In this document: piece by piece, positions 1 through 5,915 of the stretch
Layout: each line of letters starts with the position of its first letter
Position numbering within the stretch: the first letter of the stretch is position 1
Made by a program: the position numbers and the translations under genes
Assembly: GCA_012735335.1 (NCBI GenBank)
Contig: JAAYHO010000155.1
Coordinates: 1-5,915 of the forward strand
Reading direction: 5' to 3'
Length of the DNA: 5,915 nucleotides
From: Gammaproteobacteria bacterium
GTDB taxonomy: Bacteria > Pseudomonadota > Gammaproteobacteria > Pseudomonadales > Pseudomonadaceae
The notes under the pieces: model-generated
The model's input: the letters and a program-made list of their open reading frames with translations, nothing else
What the model was told of the DNA's origin: nothing
The model's database searches: none

Positions 1-527
1 CCGTCAAAGGCAATACGCACCTGCCCCTCGGGAATCGGTGAGGCGTTCTGCGGCGGCTGTTTGAGAATCGCCGCAGCGCAGCGCTGGGAGTCGATCACTC
101 TCTGCGCATCATCCACATCAGTAGTCAGGAACAGGTCGACATCGAAGGCATCCATGTAGTCGGCCACCGACTCGCCGCCGGTAAAGGCCGAGCGCGTGAT
201 ATTGAGCTGGTCGTGGCGAATGGTCCGCAGCACCCGCAGCCCGGTATCCGGACTGTTGCGGGACATGATCACCACCTCCACCAGCGGCGCCTGCTCCCCC
301 GGCTCCATATACTGGTTCAACCCCAGCAGCGCCTTGACCAGCGGGTAGCCGGTACCGGGTGACAAGGGTTCATCCTCGTGGGTGAGCATGTACTCGCGGT
401 ATCGGGCGATAACCTGCTCAGGCTCCTGCTCGCGCAGCGTCTGAAAGAAGCGGTCCGACTCGCGCATATCAAACAGCGCAGTGGAGGAAACGCCGATCAC
501 CAGGGTTTCGCTCAGGTCCAGAGCCAT
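1..527 (-). CDS. Cytosolic 5'-nucleotidase, cN-I family (3' part cut off by window edge)
   Basis: N-terminal 175 codons of a protein beginning MALDLSETLVIGVSSTALFD, then an incomplete codon. I recognise the bacterial relatives of mammalian cytosolic 5'-nucleotidase I (NT5C1A; Pfam 5'-nucleotidase family PF06189), which dephosphorylate nucleoside monophosphates in the cytoplasm with a HAD-type catalytic aspartate. Visible family blocks are the N-terminal VIGVSSTALFDM, the PGTGYPLVKALLGLN segment (residues ~74-88), VEVVIMSRNSPDTGLRVL (~99-116), the ITRSAFTGG block and DVDLFLTT (~146-153). The window ends in the motif IAFDG, which in this family continues into the acidic catalytic loop, so the catalytic residues lie mostly outside. 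The ATG at 525-527 is preceded by AAGGAG (534-539) with a 6-nt spacer, which fixes the start. It lies 63 nt downstream of the IclR gene on the same strand, so cotranscription is possible, but a candidate promoter of its own sits in the gap. A functional link to efflux is not apparent. Confidence 0.88.
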   Translation of the reverse strand, partial: MALDLSETLVIGVSSTALFDMRESDRFFQTLREQEPEQVIARYREYMLTHEDEPLSPGTGYPLVKALLGLNQYMEPGEQAPLVEVVIMSRNSPDTGLRVLRTIRHDQLNITRSAFTGGESVADYMDAFDVDLFLTTDVDDAQRVIDSQRCAAAILKQPPQNASPIPEGQVRIAFD

Positions 528-558
528 GGGAATCTCCTTGATGGGCAAGACTGGCCCC

Positions 559-589
559 GTTGTAACATGAATGGCCCGCTGCCTGGCAA
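559..589 (-). promoter_or_regulatory. Candidate sigma-70 promoter for the nucleotidase gene
   Basis: On the minus strand, TTGCCA (589-584, five of six matches to TTGACA) is followed after 19 nt by TACAAC (564-559, four of six matches to TATAAT). The latter is preceded by TG at 567-566, giving an extended -10. The predicted start near 552 would leave a leader of about 25 nt containing the Shine-Dalgarno sequence. The 19-nt spacer is longer than ideal, and readthrough from the IclR gene is an alternative. I see no hairpin-plus-T-run terminator in 528-590. Confidence 0.33.
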
Positions 590-590
590 C

Positions 591-1370
591 TCAGTCCCTC
601 GACGGCGAATGACCGATGGCCCGCTCGATCTCCTGCTTGCACTGCAGCAGAGCCTCACGCAGGCGCGCGATGCCGGGCTTGATCCGCGACGTCGGGCCGA
701 TCACGCTGAGCACATACAGCCCCAGGTAGGTATCCAGGGCCACGGCGCAGGAACTGACACCTTCGATCAGCTCGTCGCAGTCGGCGGCAAAGCGGCTCCG
801 ACGCGCCTCCTCCACCTGCACCAGCAACTCGTCCCGGCTCAGGGTTCCCGGGGTGTGCTCCGGTAGCACCTCCGGCAGTACATTGAGCATGGTTGCTTCA
901 GGCATTTCCGCCAGCAGGATCTTGCCCGCTCCAGTGGCGTAGAGTGGTGCGTTGACACCGATGGGGAACACCACCCGCAGTTCGCGTTCAGCAACGATGC
1001 GATCAATGACATAAACCTTGTCCCCGGCCAGCGAACAGAGGGAGACCGACTCCTGCAGCTGCTCCGACAGGCTCTGCAGATGGCTGCGGGTCAAGGAAAT
1101 GATATCGGTCTGGGCGTGATTGATCAGCTGCCCCAGCGCCGGCCCCAGGCGCACGCCACCGGCCGGGCCGGCCTGCTCCACCAGCAGCTCCTCGGCCAGC
1201 GCATGAATGATGCGTTGCACCGTCGAGCGCGGCAGGTCTACCTCCTGGGCAATCGCCGCCAGACTGAGGCCCTGCGGGTTGTTGCCCAGAGCACGCATGA
1301 TCCTGGCGGCCCGGGCTATCACCTGAATGCCGCCGTGGCGAGCACTGTCCGTGTCCTGTTGTCGACTCAT
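591..1370 (-). CDS. ttgV: IclR-family transcriptional repressor, TtgV/TtgT/SrpS type, divergent to the efflux operon
   Basis: Complete 259-residue protein. The N-terminal winged helix-turn-helix spans roughly residues 15-78: [11 protein letters not shown] (34-44) is the first HTH helix, [13 protein letters not shown] (46-58) the recognition helix, and [10 protein letters not shown] the end of the wing and linker. The C-terminal IclR effector domain (~90-259) contains [21 protein letters not shown] (131-138), [10 protein letters not shown] (145-154) and the [10 protein letters not shown] block (199-208). Length and these blocks match my memory of TtgV from Pseudomonas putida DOT-T1E, the repressor of the ttgGHI solvent pump. 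R48, T50 and R53 occupy the positions of DNA-contacting TtgV residues R47, T49 and R52. TtgV-type repressors bind as tetramers over the pump promoter and leave when aromatic effectors bind. The start codon is preceded by AGGAGG (1383-1378) with a 7-nt spacer. The divergent position next to an RND operon supports local control and probably autoregulation. Assignment to TtgV rather than its paralogues SrpS or TtgT is uncertain. Confidence 0.9.
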   Translation of the reverse strand: MSRQQDTDSARHGGIQVIARAARIMRALGNNPQGLSLAAIAQEVDLPRSTVQRIIHALAEELLVEQAGPAGGVRLGPALGQLINHAQTDIISLTRSHLQSLSEQLQESVSLCSLAGDKVYVIDRIVAERELRVVFPIGVNAPLYATGAGKILLAEMPEATMLNVLPEVLPEHTPGTLSRDELLVQVEEARRSRFAADCDELIEGVSSCAVALDTYLGLYVLSVIGPTSRIKPGIARLREALLQCKQEIERAIGHSPSRD

Positions 1371-1408
1371 CTGTTTGCCTCCTGAGCGCTCCCTTCTACC
1401 GTACCTGG

Positions 1409-1438
1409 ATTATCCGCGATCTGATCTTCTTATGTACC
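1409..1438 (-). promoter_or_regulatory. Weak candidate promoter for the IclR regulator
   Basis: On the minus strand GATAAT (1414-1409) matches TATAAT at five of six positions. Eighteen nucleotides upstream lies GGTACA (1438-1433), only a three-of-six match to TTGACA. The predicted transcript start near 1402 would give a leader of about 30 nt with the strong AGGAGG. The real promoter may instead lie further upstream, within or beside the operator repeat, which would make autoregulation more direct. I cannot choose between these from the sequence. Confidence 0.25.
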
Positions 1439-1443
1439 CGATG

Positions 1444-1483
1444 AAAAAAATTTATTACGCCAAAACCCGCATACTGATACACT
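1444..1483 (+). promoter_or_regulatory. Candidate promoter of the efflux operon (extended -10, A-tract upstream)
   Basis: TGATACACT (1475-1483) fits the extended -10 pattern TGnTAnnnT, with hexamer TACACT matching TATAAT at four of six positions. The -35 position at 17-nt spacing (1455-1460, TTACGC) is a poor match, which is typical where an extended -10 carries the promoter. The AAAAAAATTT tract at 1444-1453 would lie at about -46 to -37 relative to a start near 1490, where an UP element would contact RNA polymerase alpha subunits. As I recall it, the ttgGHI promoter of P. putida has a very similar TGCTACACT core; I could not align the two here. Confidence 0.5.
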
Positions 1484-1500
1484 ATCCCGCTTTGCGATAC
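1466..1500. promoter_or_regulatory. Probable repressor operator: two-copy direct repeat with 20-bp period
   Basis: CCCGCATACTGATAC (1466-1480) and CCCGCTTTGCGATAC (1486-1500) match at 11 of 15 positions, with the outer five bases on each side identical (CCCGC and GATAC). Copy starts are exactly 20 bp apart, about two helical turns, so both copies present the same DNA face. Two small pseudo-palindromes also lie inside: GATA-CAC-TATC (1476-1486) and CGC-TTT-GCG (1488-1496), with centres 11 bp apart. The element covers the -10 hexamer and the predicted start site, the right place for a repressor to exclude RNA polymerase. Binding by the adjacent IclR protein is inferred from position and from what is known of TtgV, which occupies a roughly 40-bp site as a tetramer. 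Confidence 0.55.
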
Positions 1501-1514
1501 CCAGCTCATTTCAT

Positions 1515-1520
1515 GAGGAG
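1515..1520 (+). promoter_or_regulatory. Ribosome binding site that decides the GTG start of the adaptor gene
   Basis: GAGGAG lies 10 nt upstream of GTG at 1531. An in-frame TAG at 1525-1527 rules out any earlier start in that frame, and the next in-frame ATG is far downstream, past the signal peptide. The GTG is therefore the only start that preserves the lipoprotein signal. The spacer is 3 nt longer than the 7-nt spacers of the two following genes. Confidence 0.75.
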
Positions 1521-1530
1521 AATATAGCCG

Positions 1531-2673
1531 GTGAAAAACTCAGGATCTCTGCGCTACGCGATTGCGCTGTCATTGGCAGCGACTCTGCTCGTGGGTTGCG
1601 GACAGGCAGAACAGCAACAACCGCCTCAACGCGCCCCGGAGGTTGGGGTTTACACTGTCGAAAGTCGTTCACTGGCGCTGACCGCCGAGCTGCCTGGACG
1701 CACCAGCGCCTATCGGGTTGCGGAGGTGCGTCCGCAGGTCACGGGCATCCTTCAGGAACGCCTGTTTACCGAAGGTGCCGAGGTGGAAAAGGGTCAGCAG
1801 CTGTACCAGATCGACCCGCGCACCTATGAGGCCAACCTGGCCCGAGCTCAGGCCAACCTGAAAACCACCGAAAACCTGGCCAAGCGCTACGAGCGTCTGC
1901 TCAGTACCAACGCCGTCAGTCAGCAGCAATATGACGATGCCATGGCCGCCTGGACCCAGGCACGTACCGCCGTCGACGTAGCCCATATTGACATGCAGTA
2001 CACCAAGGTACTGTCACCGATTTCCGGGCGCATCGGCCGCTCGGCCGTTACCGAAGGCGCCCTGGTCACCAACGGCCAGCCCCAGGCACTGGCCACAGTC
2101 ACCCAGCTCGACCCCATCTACGTGGACATCAACGCGCCCGTTACCCGCATGCTGGAATTGCAGCGAGACTGGGAATCGGGGCGGTTGCAGGCCGTCGGCG
2201 AGGACCCGGCGGTGACGCTGCAGCTGGAAGACGGCAGCCCCTATCCGCTGCCTGGGGTGCTGAAATTCTCCGAAGTAACAGTCGACCCGAGCACCGGCGC
2301 GGTGACCCTGCGCGCCGAATTCCCCAACCCCGATCTGAAGCTGCTGCCGGGCATGTTCGTGCGCGCCCAGCTGCAGGAAGGTGTACGCGACAATGCCATT
2401 CTGGTACCGCAGCAGGCGGTCTTCCGCGATACCCGCGGCGAGGCCAACGTCTGGGTAATCGCCGAGGACGGCACTGCACAGCAACGCGAAGTAGAGACTC
2501 TGCGCACGGTGGGTAACACCTGGTTGATCGGTGCGGGACTGCAGGATGGTGAGCAGGTGGTGACCGAGGGTCTGCAATTGCTGCGCAACGGCATGCAGAC
2601 AGTACCAGTCCCTGCCAGCAACGTGACGCTGATGACCGAGTTCGGCCAGAGCGCCACCCGCCCCGCCAACTGA
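1531..2673 (+). CDS. ttgG: RND efflux periplasmic adaptor (membrane fusion) lipoprotein, MexA/TtgG/SrpA type
   Basis: Complete 380-residue adaptor, the usual length for MexA-type proteins. It joins the inner-membrane RND transporter to the outer-membrane channel in the periplasm. Residues 1-23 form a lipoprotein signal peptide: basic MKNSGSLRY, hydrophobic [11 protein letters not shown], then lipobox L20-V21-G22-C23, with Cys23 expected to be lipidated. [18 protein letters not shown] (53-70) is the family signature. The biotinyl-lipoyl half-motifs flank an alpha-hairpin of about residues 97-155, whose tip R122-L-L-S-T-N-A-V-S130 is the region that meets the channel protein. [22 protein letters not shown] (158-179) is the second lipoyl half. 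The beta-barrel and membrane-proximal domains follow, with [15 protein letters not shown] at 271-285. The gene starts at GTG and ends 10 nt before the transporter gene. Similarity to MexA is extensive by eye. The name TtgG rather than SrpA or TtgD is a judgement from the transporter and regulator types. Confidence 0.95.
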   Translation: MKNSGSLRYAIALSLAATLLVGCGQAEQQQPPQRAPEVGVYTVESRSLALTAELPGRTSAYRVAEVRPQVTGILQERLFTEGAEVEKGQQLYQIDPRTYEANLARAQANLKTTENLAKRYERLLSTNAVSQQQYDDAMAAWTQARTAVDVAHIDMQYTKVLSPISGRIGRSAVTEGALVTNGQPQALATVTQLDPIYVDINAPVTRMLELQRDWESGRLQAVGEDPAVTLQLEDGSPYPLPGVLKFSEVTVDPSTGAVTLRAEFPNPDLKLLPGMFVRAQLQEGVRDNAILVPQQAVFRDTRGEANVWVIAEDGTAQQREVETLRTVGNTWLIGAGLQDGEQVVTEGLQLLRNGMQTVPVPASNVTLMTEFGQSATRPAN

Positions 2674-2683
2674 GGAAATTGCC

Positions 2684-5600
2684 ATGCCCCACTTCTTTAT
2701 AGACAGGCCGATCTTCGCCTGGGTGCTGGCGATCGTGGTCATGCTGGCCGGCGCGCTGTCGCTGTTCAAGCTGCCGATCAGCCAGTATCCGAACATCGCC
2801 GCTCCGGCAGTCGCGATCAGCGTCGTCTACCCCGGCGCCTCGGCGGAAACGGTGCAGGACACCGTGGTCCAGGTCATCGAGCAGCAGCTCAGCGGCCTGG
2901 ATGGCTTCCGCTACATGTCGTCCAGCAGCAACTCCGACGGCAGTGCCCAGATCATTGTCACCTTCGAGCAAGGTACCGACTCGGACATTGCCCAGGTGCA
3001 GGTGCAGAACAAACTGCAGCTGGCTACACCCAAGCTGCCGGAAGAGGTACAGCGCCAGGGTATCCGGGTGGTCAAGTACCAGGTCAACTTCATGCAGATC
3101 ATCGGTCTGGTCGACGAAAGCGGTCGGATGAATGATTTTGATCTGGGCAACTACATTGCCTCGCACCTGCAGGACCCGATCTCCCGCATTGATGGGGTCG
3201 GTGACTTTTTCCTGCTCGGCTCCCAGAACGCCATGCGTATCTGGCTCGACCCGGCCAAGCTCAACAGCTACCAGTTGACCCCGGGCGATGTAGCCCAGGC
3301 CATCCGCGAGCAGAACGTGCAGGTGTCCTCCGGTCAGCTCGGCGGCCTGCCGGCACACAATGGTACTCAGCTCAACGCCACCGTCATCGGCAGTACACGG
3401 CTGACCAACGCCGACGAGTTCCGCGAGATTCTCATCAAGGTCAACGAAGACGGCTCCCAGGTTCGGGTCGGGGATGTCGCCGAAGTGGGTCTGGGCGCGG
3501 ACAACTACTCCATCTCCGGCAACTTCAATGGCCTGCCGTCGGCCGGTATTGCGCTGCGCCTGGCGCCCGGCGGTAACCTGCTGGACACCGTGGACAGCGT
3601 GCGGGCGGTACTGGATGCCCAGGAGCCCTTCCTCCCGGACGGGGTCAGGATCATCTATCCGTACGACACCACGCCGGTGGTGAAAGCCTCCATCAGCTCG
3701 GTGGTACACACCATCATCGAGGCCATCGTGCTGGTGTTCCTGGTCATGTACCTGTTCCTGCAGAGCTTCCGGGCCACGCTGATCCCGACCCTGGCGGTAC
3801 CGGTGGTGCTGCTCGGTGCCTTCGCCCTGCTGCCGCTGTTCGGATTGAACATCAACGTGCTGACCATGTACGCCATGGTGCTGGCCATCGGCCTGCTGGT
3901 GGACGATGCCATCGTGGTGGTGGAGAACGTCGAACGCCTCATGCATGAAGAGGGGCTGTCGCCGCTGGAGGCAACCCGCAAGTCGATGCATCAGATCAAG
4001 GGTGCGCTGGTGGGCATCGGCCTGGTGCTGTCTGCCGTGTTCGTCCCCATGGCCTTCTTCGGCGGCTCGGCGGGCATCATCTATCGCCAGTTCGCCGTCA
4101 CCATCGTGGTCTGCATGACGCTGTCGGTGCTGGTGGCGCTGATCTTCACGCCGGCACTGTGCGCGACGATCCTCAAGGCACCCAAGCCCGGCCAGTCGCT
4201 CCAGGAGAAGAAAGGTTTCTTTGGCTGGTTCAACCGCACCTTCGACCGTGGCACCCAGCGCTTCGAGCGCGGCGTGGGTGGCATGCTGGCACGGCGCGGT
4301 CGCTATCTGGTTGTGTTCCTGCTGATCGTGGTCGGCACCGGCTTCCTGTTCAAGCAGATTCCGGCGGCCTTCCTGCCGGATGAGGACCAGAGCCTGCTGA
4401 TGGTAGAGGTGCGCATGCCGGCCAACGCCAGTGCCGAGCGCACCGAGGCAGTCCTGACCGAGATCCGCGAGCACCTGCTGGAAGAGGAATCCGACCTCAT
4501 TGCCTCCGTGCAGACCGTCTCCGGCTTCAACTTTGCCGGTCGCGGGCAGAACTCCGGGGCGGCCTTCGTGCAGCTCAAGGACTGGGCCCTGCGTAGCGCG
4601 GACGGCCAGGACGTATTCAGCCTGACCGGGCGCTTGCAACAGCGCTTCAACCAGATCAAGGACGGTCAGGTCATGGTATTTCCGCCCCCTGCCATTCTGG
4701 AAATGGGTAATGCCATGGGCTTCAACTTCTACCTGCAGGACAACGTCGGCCTGGGCCACCAGCAGTTGATGGCCGCCCGGGACCAGTTCCTGATGCTGGC
4801 CAACCAGCACCCGAAACTCATGGCCGTGCGCCCCAACGGCAAGGACGACGAGCCCCAGTTCCGCGTCAATATCGACCGGGAGAAGGCCCGCGCCCACTCG
4901 CTGAGCATCGCCGCGATCAACGAAACCATGTCGGCGGCCTGGGGCTCGATGTACGTCAACGACTTCATCGACCAGGGCCGGGTCAAGCGGGTCTACCTGC
5001 AGGGCAGCATGGATTCGCGCCTGGCGCCCGAGGACTTCGATAAATGGTACGTGCGCAACCGCAACGGCGAGATGATCCCCTTCTCCTCCTTCGCCACCGG
5101 CGAATGGACCTGGGGCTCGCCCAAGCTGGAGCGCTACAACGGCATTTCCTCGGTGGAGATCCTCGGCCAGCCGGCCCCCGGCTACAGTACCGGTGACGCC
5201 ATGCTGGTGATCGACGAGATCATGCAGCAGCTGCCGCCGGGCATCGGTCTTGCCTATACCGGCCTGTCCTATGAGGAGATCCAGACCGGCGACCAGGCAC
5301 CGCTGCTGTATGCCCTGACCGTGCTGATCGTGTTCCTGTGCCTGGCCGCGCTGTACGAGAGCTGGTCGGTCCCTGCGGCGGTGATTGCCGTGGTACCGCT
5401 GGGCATCATTGGTGCGGTATCGGCTACCCTGCTGCGGGGTCTGACCGCGGACGTGTACTTCCAGATCGGCCTGATGACCACTGTCGGTCTGACCGCGAAG
5501 AACGCCATCCTCATCGTCGAGTTCGCCAAGGATCTGTATGAGAATCAGGGCCGCAGTCTGGTGCAGGCAGCGATCGAAGCGGCGCGGCTTCGCCTGCGCC

Positions 5601-5833
5601 CGATCCTGATGACATCACTGGCCTTCACCTTCGGTGTCCTGCCCATGGCACTGGCCACCGGCGCCGGACAAGGCAGTCAGCACTCGATCGCCACCGGCGT
5701 GGTCGGCGGCATGATCACCGCAACGGTACTGGTAGTGTTCTTCGTACCGCTGTTCTACGTGGTGGTGGTCAAGCTGTTCGATCGCCGGAAAGAGCAGCCC
5801 CAGCAGGCTGATGCCGAAGGAGAAGCGGTATGA
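2684..5833 (+). CDS. ttgH: RND (HAE1) multidrug/solvent efflux transporter, TtgH/SrpB/MexB type
   Basis: Complete 1049-residue inner-membrane proton/drug antiporter, normal length for the AcrB/MexB family. It starts with the canonical [20 protein letters not shown]. Membrane segments fall at about 10-28, 339-359, 365-385, 391-412, 439-459, 470-497, 540-557, 871-891, 897-917, 924-945, 972-992 and 1003-1027, with two large periplasmic loops between TM1-2 and TM7-8. The proton-relay residues are intact: D407 and D408 in [14 protein letters not shown]939 in [16 protein letters not shown]970 and T977. The switch loop [12 protein letters not shown] (614-625) is present. The segments [21 protein letters not shown] and [23 protein letters not shown] look closer to TtgH/SrpB than to MexB, from memory. 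Deep-pocket positions 178 (L) and 610 (Q) lack the phenylalanines found in AcrB and MexB. The ATG has AGGA overlapping the preceding stop, with a 7-nt spacer; the 3' end overlaps the channel gene by ATGA. Substrates are probably organic solvents and hydrophobic antibiotics, but this is inferred. Confidence 0.97.
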   Translation: MPHFFIDRPIFAWVLAIVVMLAGALSLFKLPISQYPNIAAPAVAISVVYPGASAETVQDTVVQVIEQQLSGLDGFRYMSSSSNSDGSAQIIVTFEQGTDSDIAQVQVQNKLQLATPKLPEEVQRQGIRVVKYQVNFMQIIGLVDESGRMNDFDLGNYIASHLQDPISRIDGVGDFFLLGSQNAMRIWLDPAKLNSYQLTPGDVAQAIREQNVQVSSGQLGGLPAHNGTQLNATVIGSTRLTNADEFREILIKVNEDGSQVRVGDVAEVGLGADNYSISGNFNGLPSAGIALRLAPGGNLLDTVDSVRAVLDAQEPFLPDGVRIIYPYDTTPVVKASISSVVHTIIEAIVLVFLVMYLFLQSFRATLIPTLAVPVVLLGAFALLPLFGLNINVLTMYAMVLAIGLLVDDAIVVVENVERLMHEEGLSPLEATRKSMHQIKGALVGIGLVLSAVFVPMAFFGGSAGIIYRQFAVTIVVCMTLSVLVALIFTPALCATILKAPKPGQSLQEKKGFFGWFNRTFDRGTQRFERGVGGMLARRGRYLVVFLLIVVGTGFLFKQIPAAFLPDEDQSLLMVEVRMPANASAERTEAVLTEIREHLLEEESDLIASVQTVSGFNFAGRGQNSGAAFVQLKDWALRSADGQDVFSLTGRLQQRFNQIKDGQVMVFPPPAILEMGNAMGFNFYLQDNVGLGHQQLMAARDQFLMLANQHPKLMAVRPNGKDDEPQFRVNIDREKARAHSLSIAAINETMSAAWGSMYVNDFIDQGRVKRVYLQGSMDSRLAPEDFDKWYVRNRNGEMIPFSSFATGEWTWGSPKLERYNGISSVEILGQPAPGYSTGDAMLVIDEIMQQLPPGIGLAYTGLSYEEIQTGDQAPLLYALTVLIVFLCLAALYESWSVPAAVIAVVPLGIIGAVSATLLRGLTADVYFQIGLMTTVGLTAKNAILIVEFAKDLYENQGRSLVQAAIEAARLRLRPILMTSLAFTFGVLPMALATGAGQGSQHSIATGVVGGMITATVLVVFFVPLFYVVVVKLFDRRKEQPQQADAEGEAV
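5817..5833 (+). promoter_or_regulatory. Translational coupling signal: internal ribosome site and ATGA overlap
   Basis: AAGGAG (5817-5822) lies inside the end of the transporter gene, 7 nt before ATG at 5830-5832. The transporter stop TGA is 5831-5833, so the two genes share ATGA. Ribosomes finishing the transporter can re-initiate on the channel gene, tying their production together. Confidence 0.8.
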
Positions 5834-5915
5834 AAATCAGATATCTGACCCTGGCGGTAGCGCTGGCTCTGTCCGGCTGCAGCCTGATCCCCGAGTATCA
5901 GCAACCCGCCTCCCC
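5830..5915 (+). CDS. ttgI: Outer-membrane channel lipoprotein, OprM/TtgI/SrpC type (5' end only)
   Basis: The first 28 codons plus two bases are in the window. The peptide [20 protein letters not shown] is a clear lipoprotein signal: basic start, hydrophobic core, then lipobox L14-S15-G16-C17. The following [12 protein letters not shown] closely resembles the start of mature OprM (CSLIPDYQRPEAP, from memory). OprM-type proteins are trimeric, lipid-anchored outer-membrane ducts that receive substrates from the adaptor-transporter complex. The position, with start overlapping the transporter stop, is the standard third place in mex/ttg/srp operons. The remaining roughly 440-460 residues expected for the family lie beyond the window, so integrity cannot be judged. 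Confidence 0.92.
   Translation, partial: MKIRYLTLAVALALSGCSLIPEYQQPAS

Larger units (their letters stand above)
1371..1530. promoter_or_regulatory. Divergent control region between the IclR regulator and the efflux operon
   Basis: A 160-bp intergenic stretch, clearly richer in A and T than the flanking genes, especially 1430-1530. It carries both translation start signals at its ends (AGGAGG for the regulator, GAGGAG for the adaptor). It also has a seven-A run followed by TTT (1444-1453), an extended -10 element facing the pump genes, and an imperfect direct repeat over that element. The compact layout implies that one bound repressor could affect both promoters, as described for ttgV-ttgGHI. 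No convincing terminator or riboswitch is seen. Confidence 0.75.

Noticed and set aside
528..590. Possible transcription terminator between the IclR gene and the nucleotidase gene
   Set aside because: Only a TGCC-n-GGCA palindrome with a 1-nt centre and scattered GGCC sites are present. There is no stable stem followed by a T run in the direction of transcription.
378..866. Plus-strand open frame of 162 codons
   Set aside because: It runs antisense across the nucleotidase and the IclR gene, both of which have strong family matches and ribosome binding sites. No domain is recognisable in its translation.
1418..1427. GATCT tandem duplication
   Set aside because: Two 5-bp copies are expected by chance, and the site does not align with the GATAC half-sites of the operator repeat.
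1432..1527. Possible leader peptide (31 or 28 codons, from ATG 1432 or 1441) ending just before the adaptor start
   Set aside because: Neither ATG has a Shine-Dalgarno sequence, and both lie upstream of the predicted pump transcript start near 1490, so the frame would mostly not be transcribed. There is no attenuator hairpin or diagnostic codon run.
2014..2796. Minus-strand open frame of 260 codons opposite the adaptor gene
   Set aside because: It is complementary to conserved adaptor sequence with no family motif, so it is a shadow of the plus-strand gene.
2141..4897. A 918-codon open frame on the minus strand, antisense to the transporter and the end of the adaptor gene
   Set aside because: It is opposite a clearly conserved coding sequence, its translation is rich in His, Gln, Asp and Gly repeats typical of the complement of GC-rich codons, it has no recognisable domain, and its openness follows from codon bias.

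Overview
The window is GC-rich chromosomal-type DNA that reads as a Pseudomonas-group gammaproteobacterium (Pseudomonas, Stutzerimonas, Halopseudomonas or a close relative). The basis is codon use plus close similarity, recalled rather than searched, to the Pseudomonas TtgGHI/SrpABC solvent pumps, their IclR-type repressors and the Mex family. No RNA gene, insertion sequence, CRISPR array or integration site is visible. Nothing here amounts to a new kind of system. It is a well-formed efflux locus with some distinctive details.

Layout. Bases 1-527 (minus) hold the first 175 codons of a cytosolic 5'-nucleotidase of the cN-I family, cut by the window edge inside its catalytic motif. Bases 528-590 are a short gap with a plausible promoter for that gene. 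Bases 591-1370 (minus) encode a complete 259-residue IclR-family repressor of the TtgV/TtgT/SrpS type. Bases 1371-1530 are the divergent control region, markedly AT-richer than its surroundings. It has an A-tract, an extended -10 element and a two-copy direct repeat with 20-bp periodicity that looks like the operator. On the plus strand follow the periplasmic adaptor (1531-2673), the RND inner-membrane transporter (2684-5833) and the first 28 codons of the outer-membrane channel lipoprotein (from 5830).

How it works together. The three plus-strand genes form a compact operon (10-nt gap, then an ATGA overlap) for a tripartite pump. The transporter uses the proton gradient to extrude hydrophobic compounds, the lipid-anchored adaptor bridges the periplasm, and the OprM-like channel crosses the outer membrane. 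By analogy with TtgV, the divergent IclR protein should sit on the shared intergenic region, block the pump promoter and be released by aromatic or other hydrophobic effectors. The nucleotidase is probably metabolic and may be only a neighbour.

Points worth a second look are the operator repeat over the pump -10, replacement of two aromatic residues in the transporter's deep binding pocket (positions 178 and 610), and a substitution in the regulator's presumed effector pocket. The gene symbols used are subfamily assignments from memory; orthology to ttgGHI rather than to srpABC or ttgDEF is not settled by this window.
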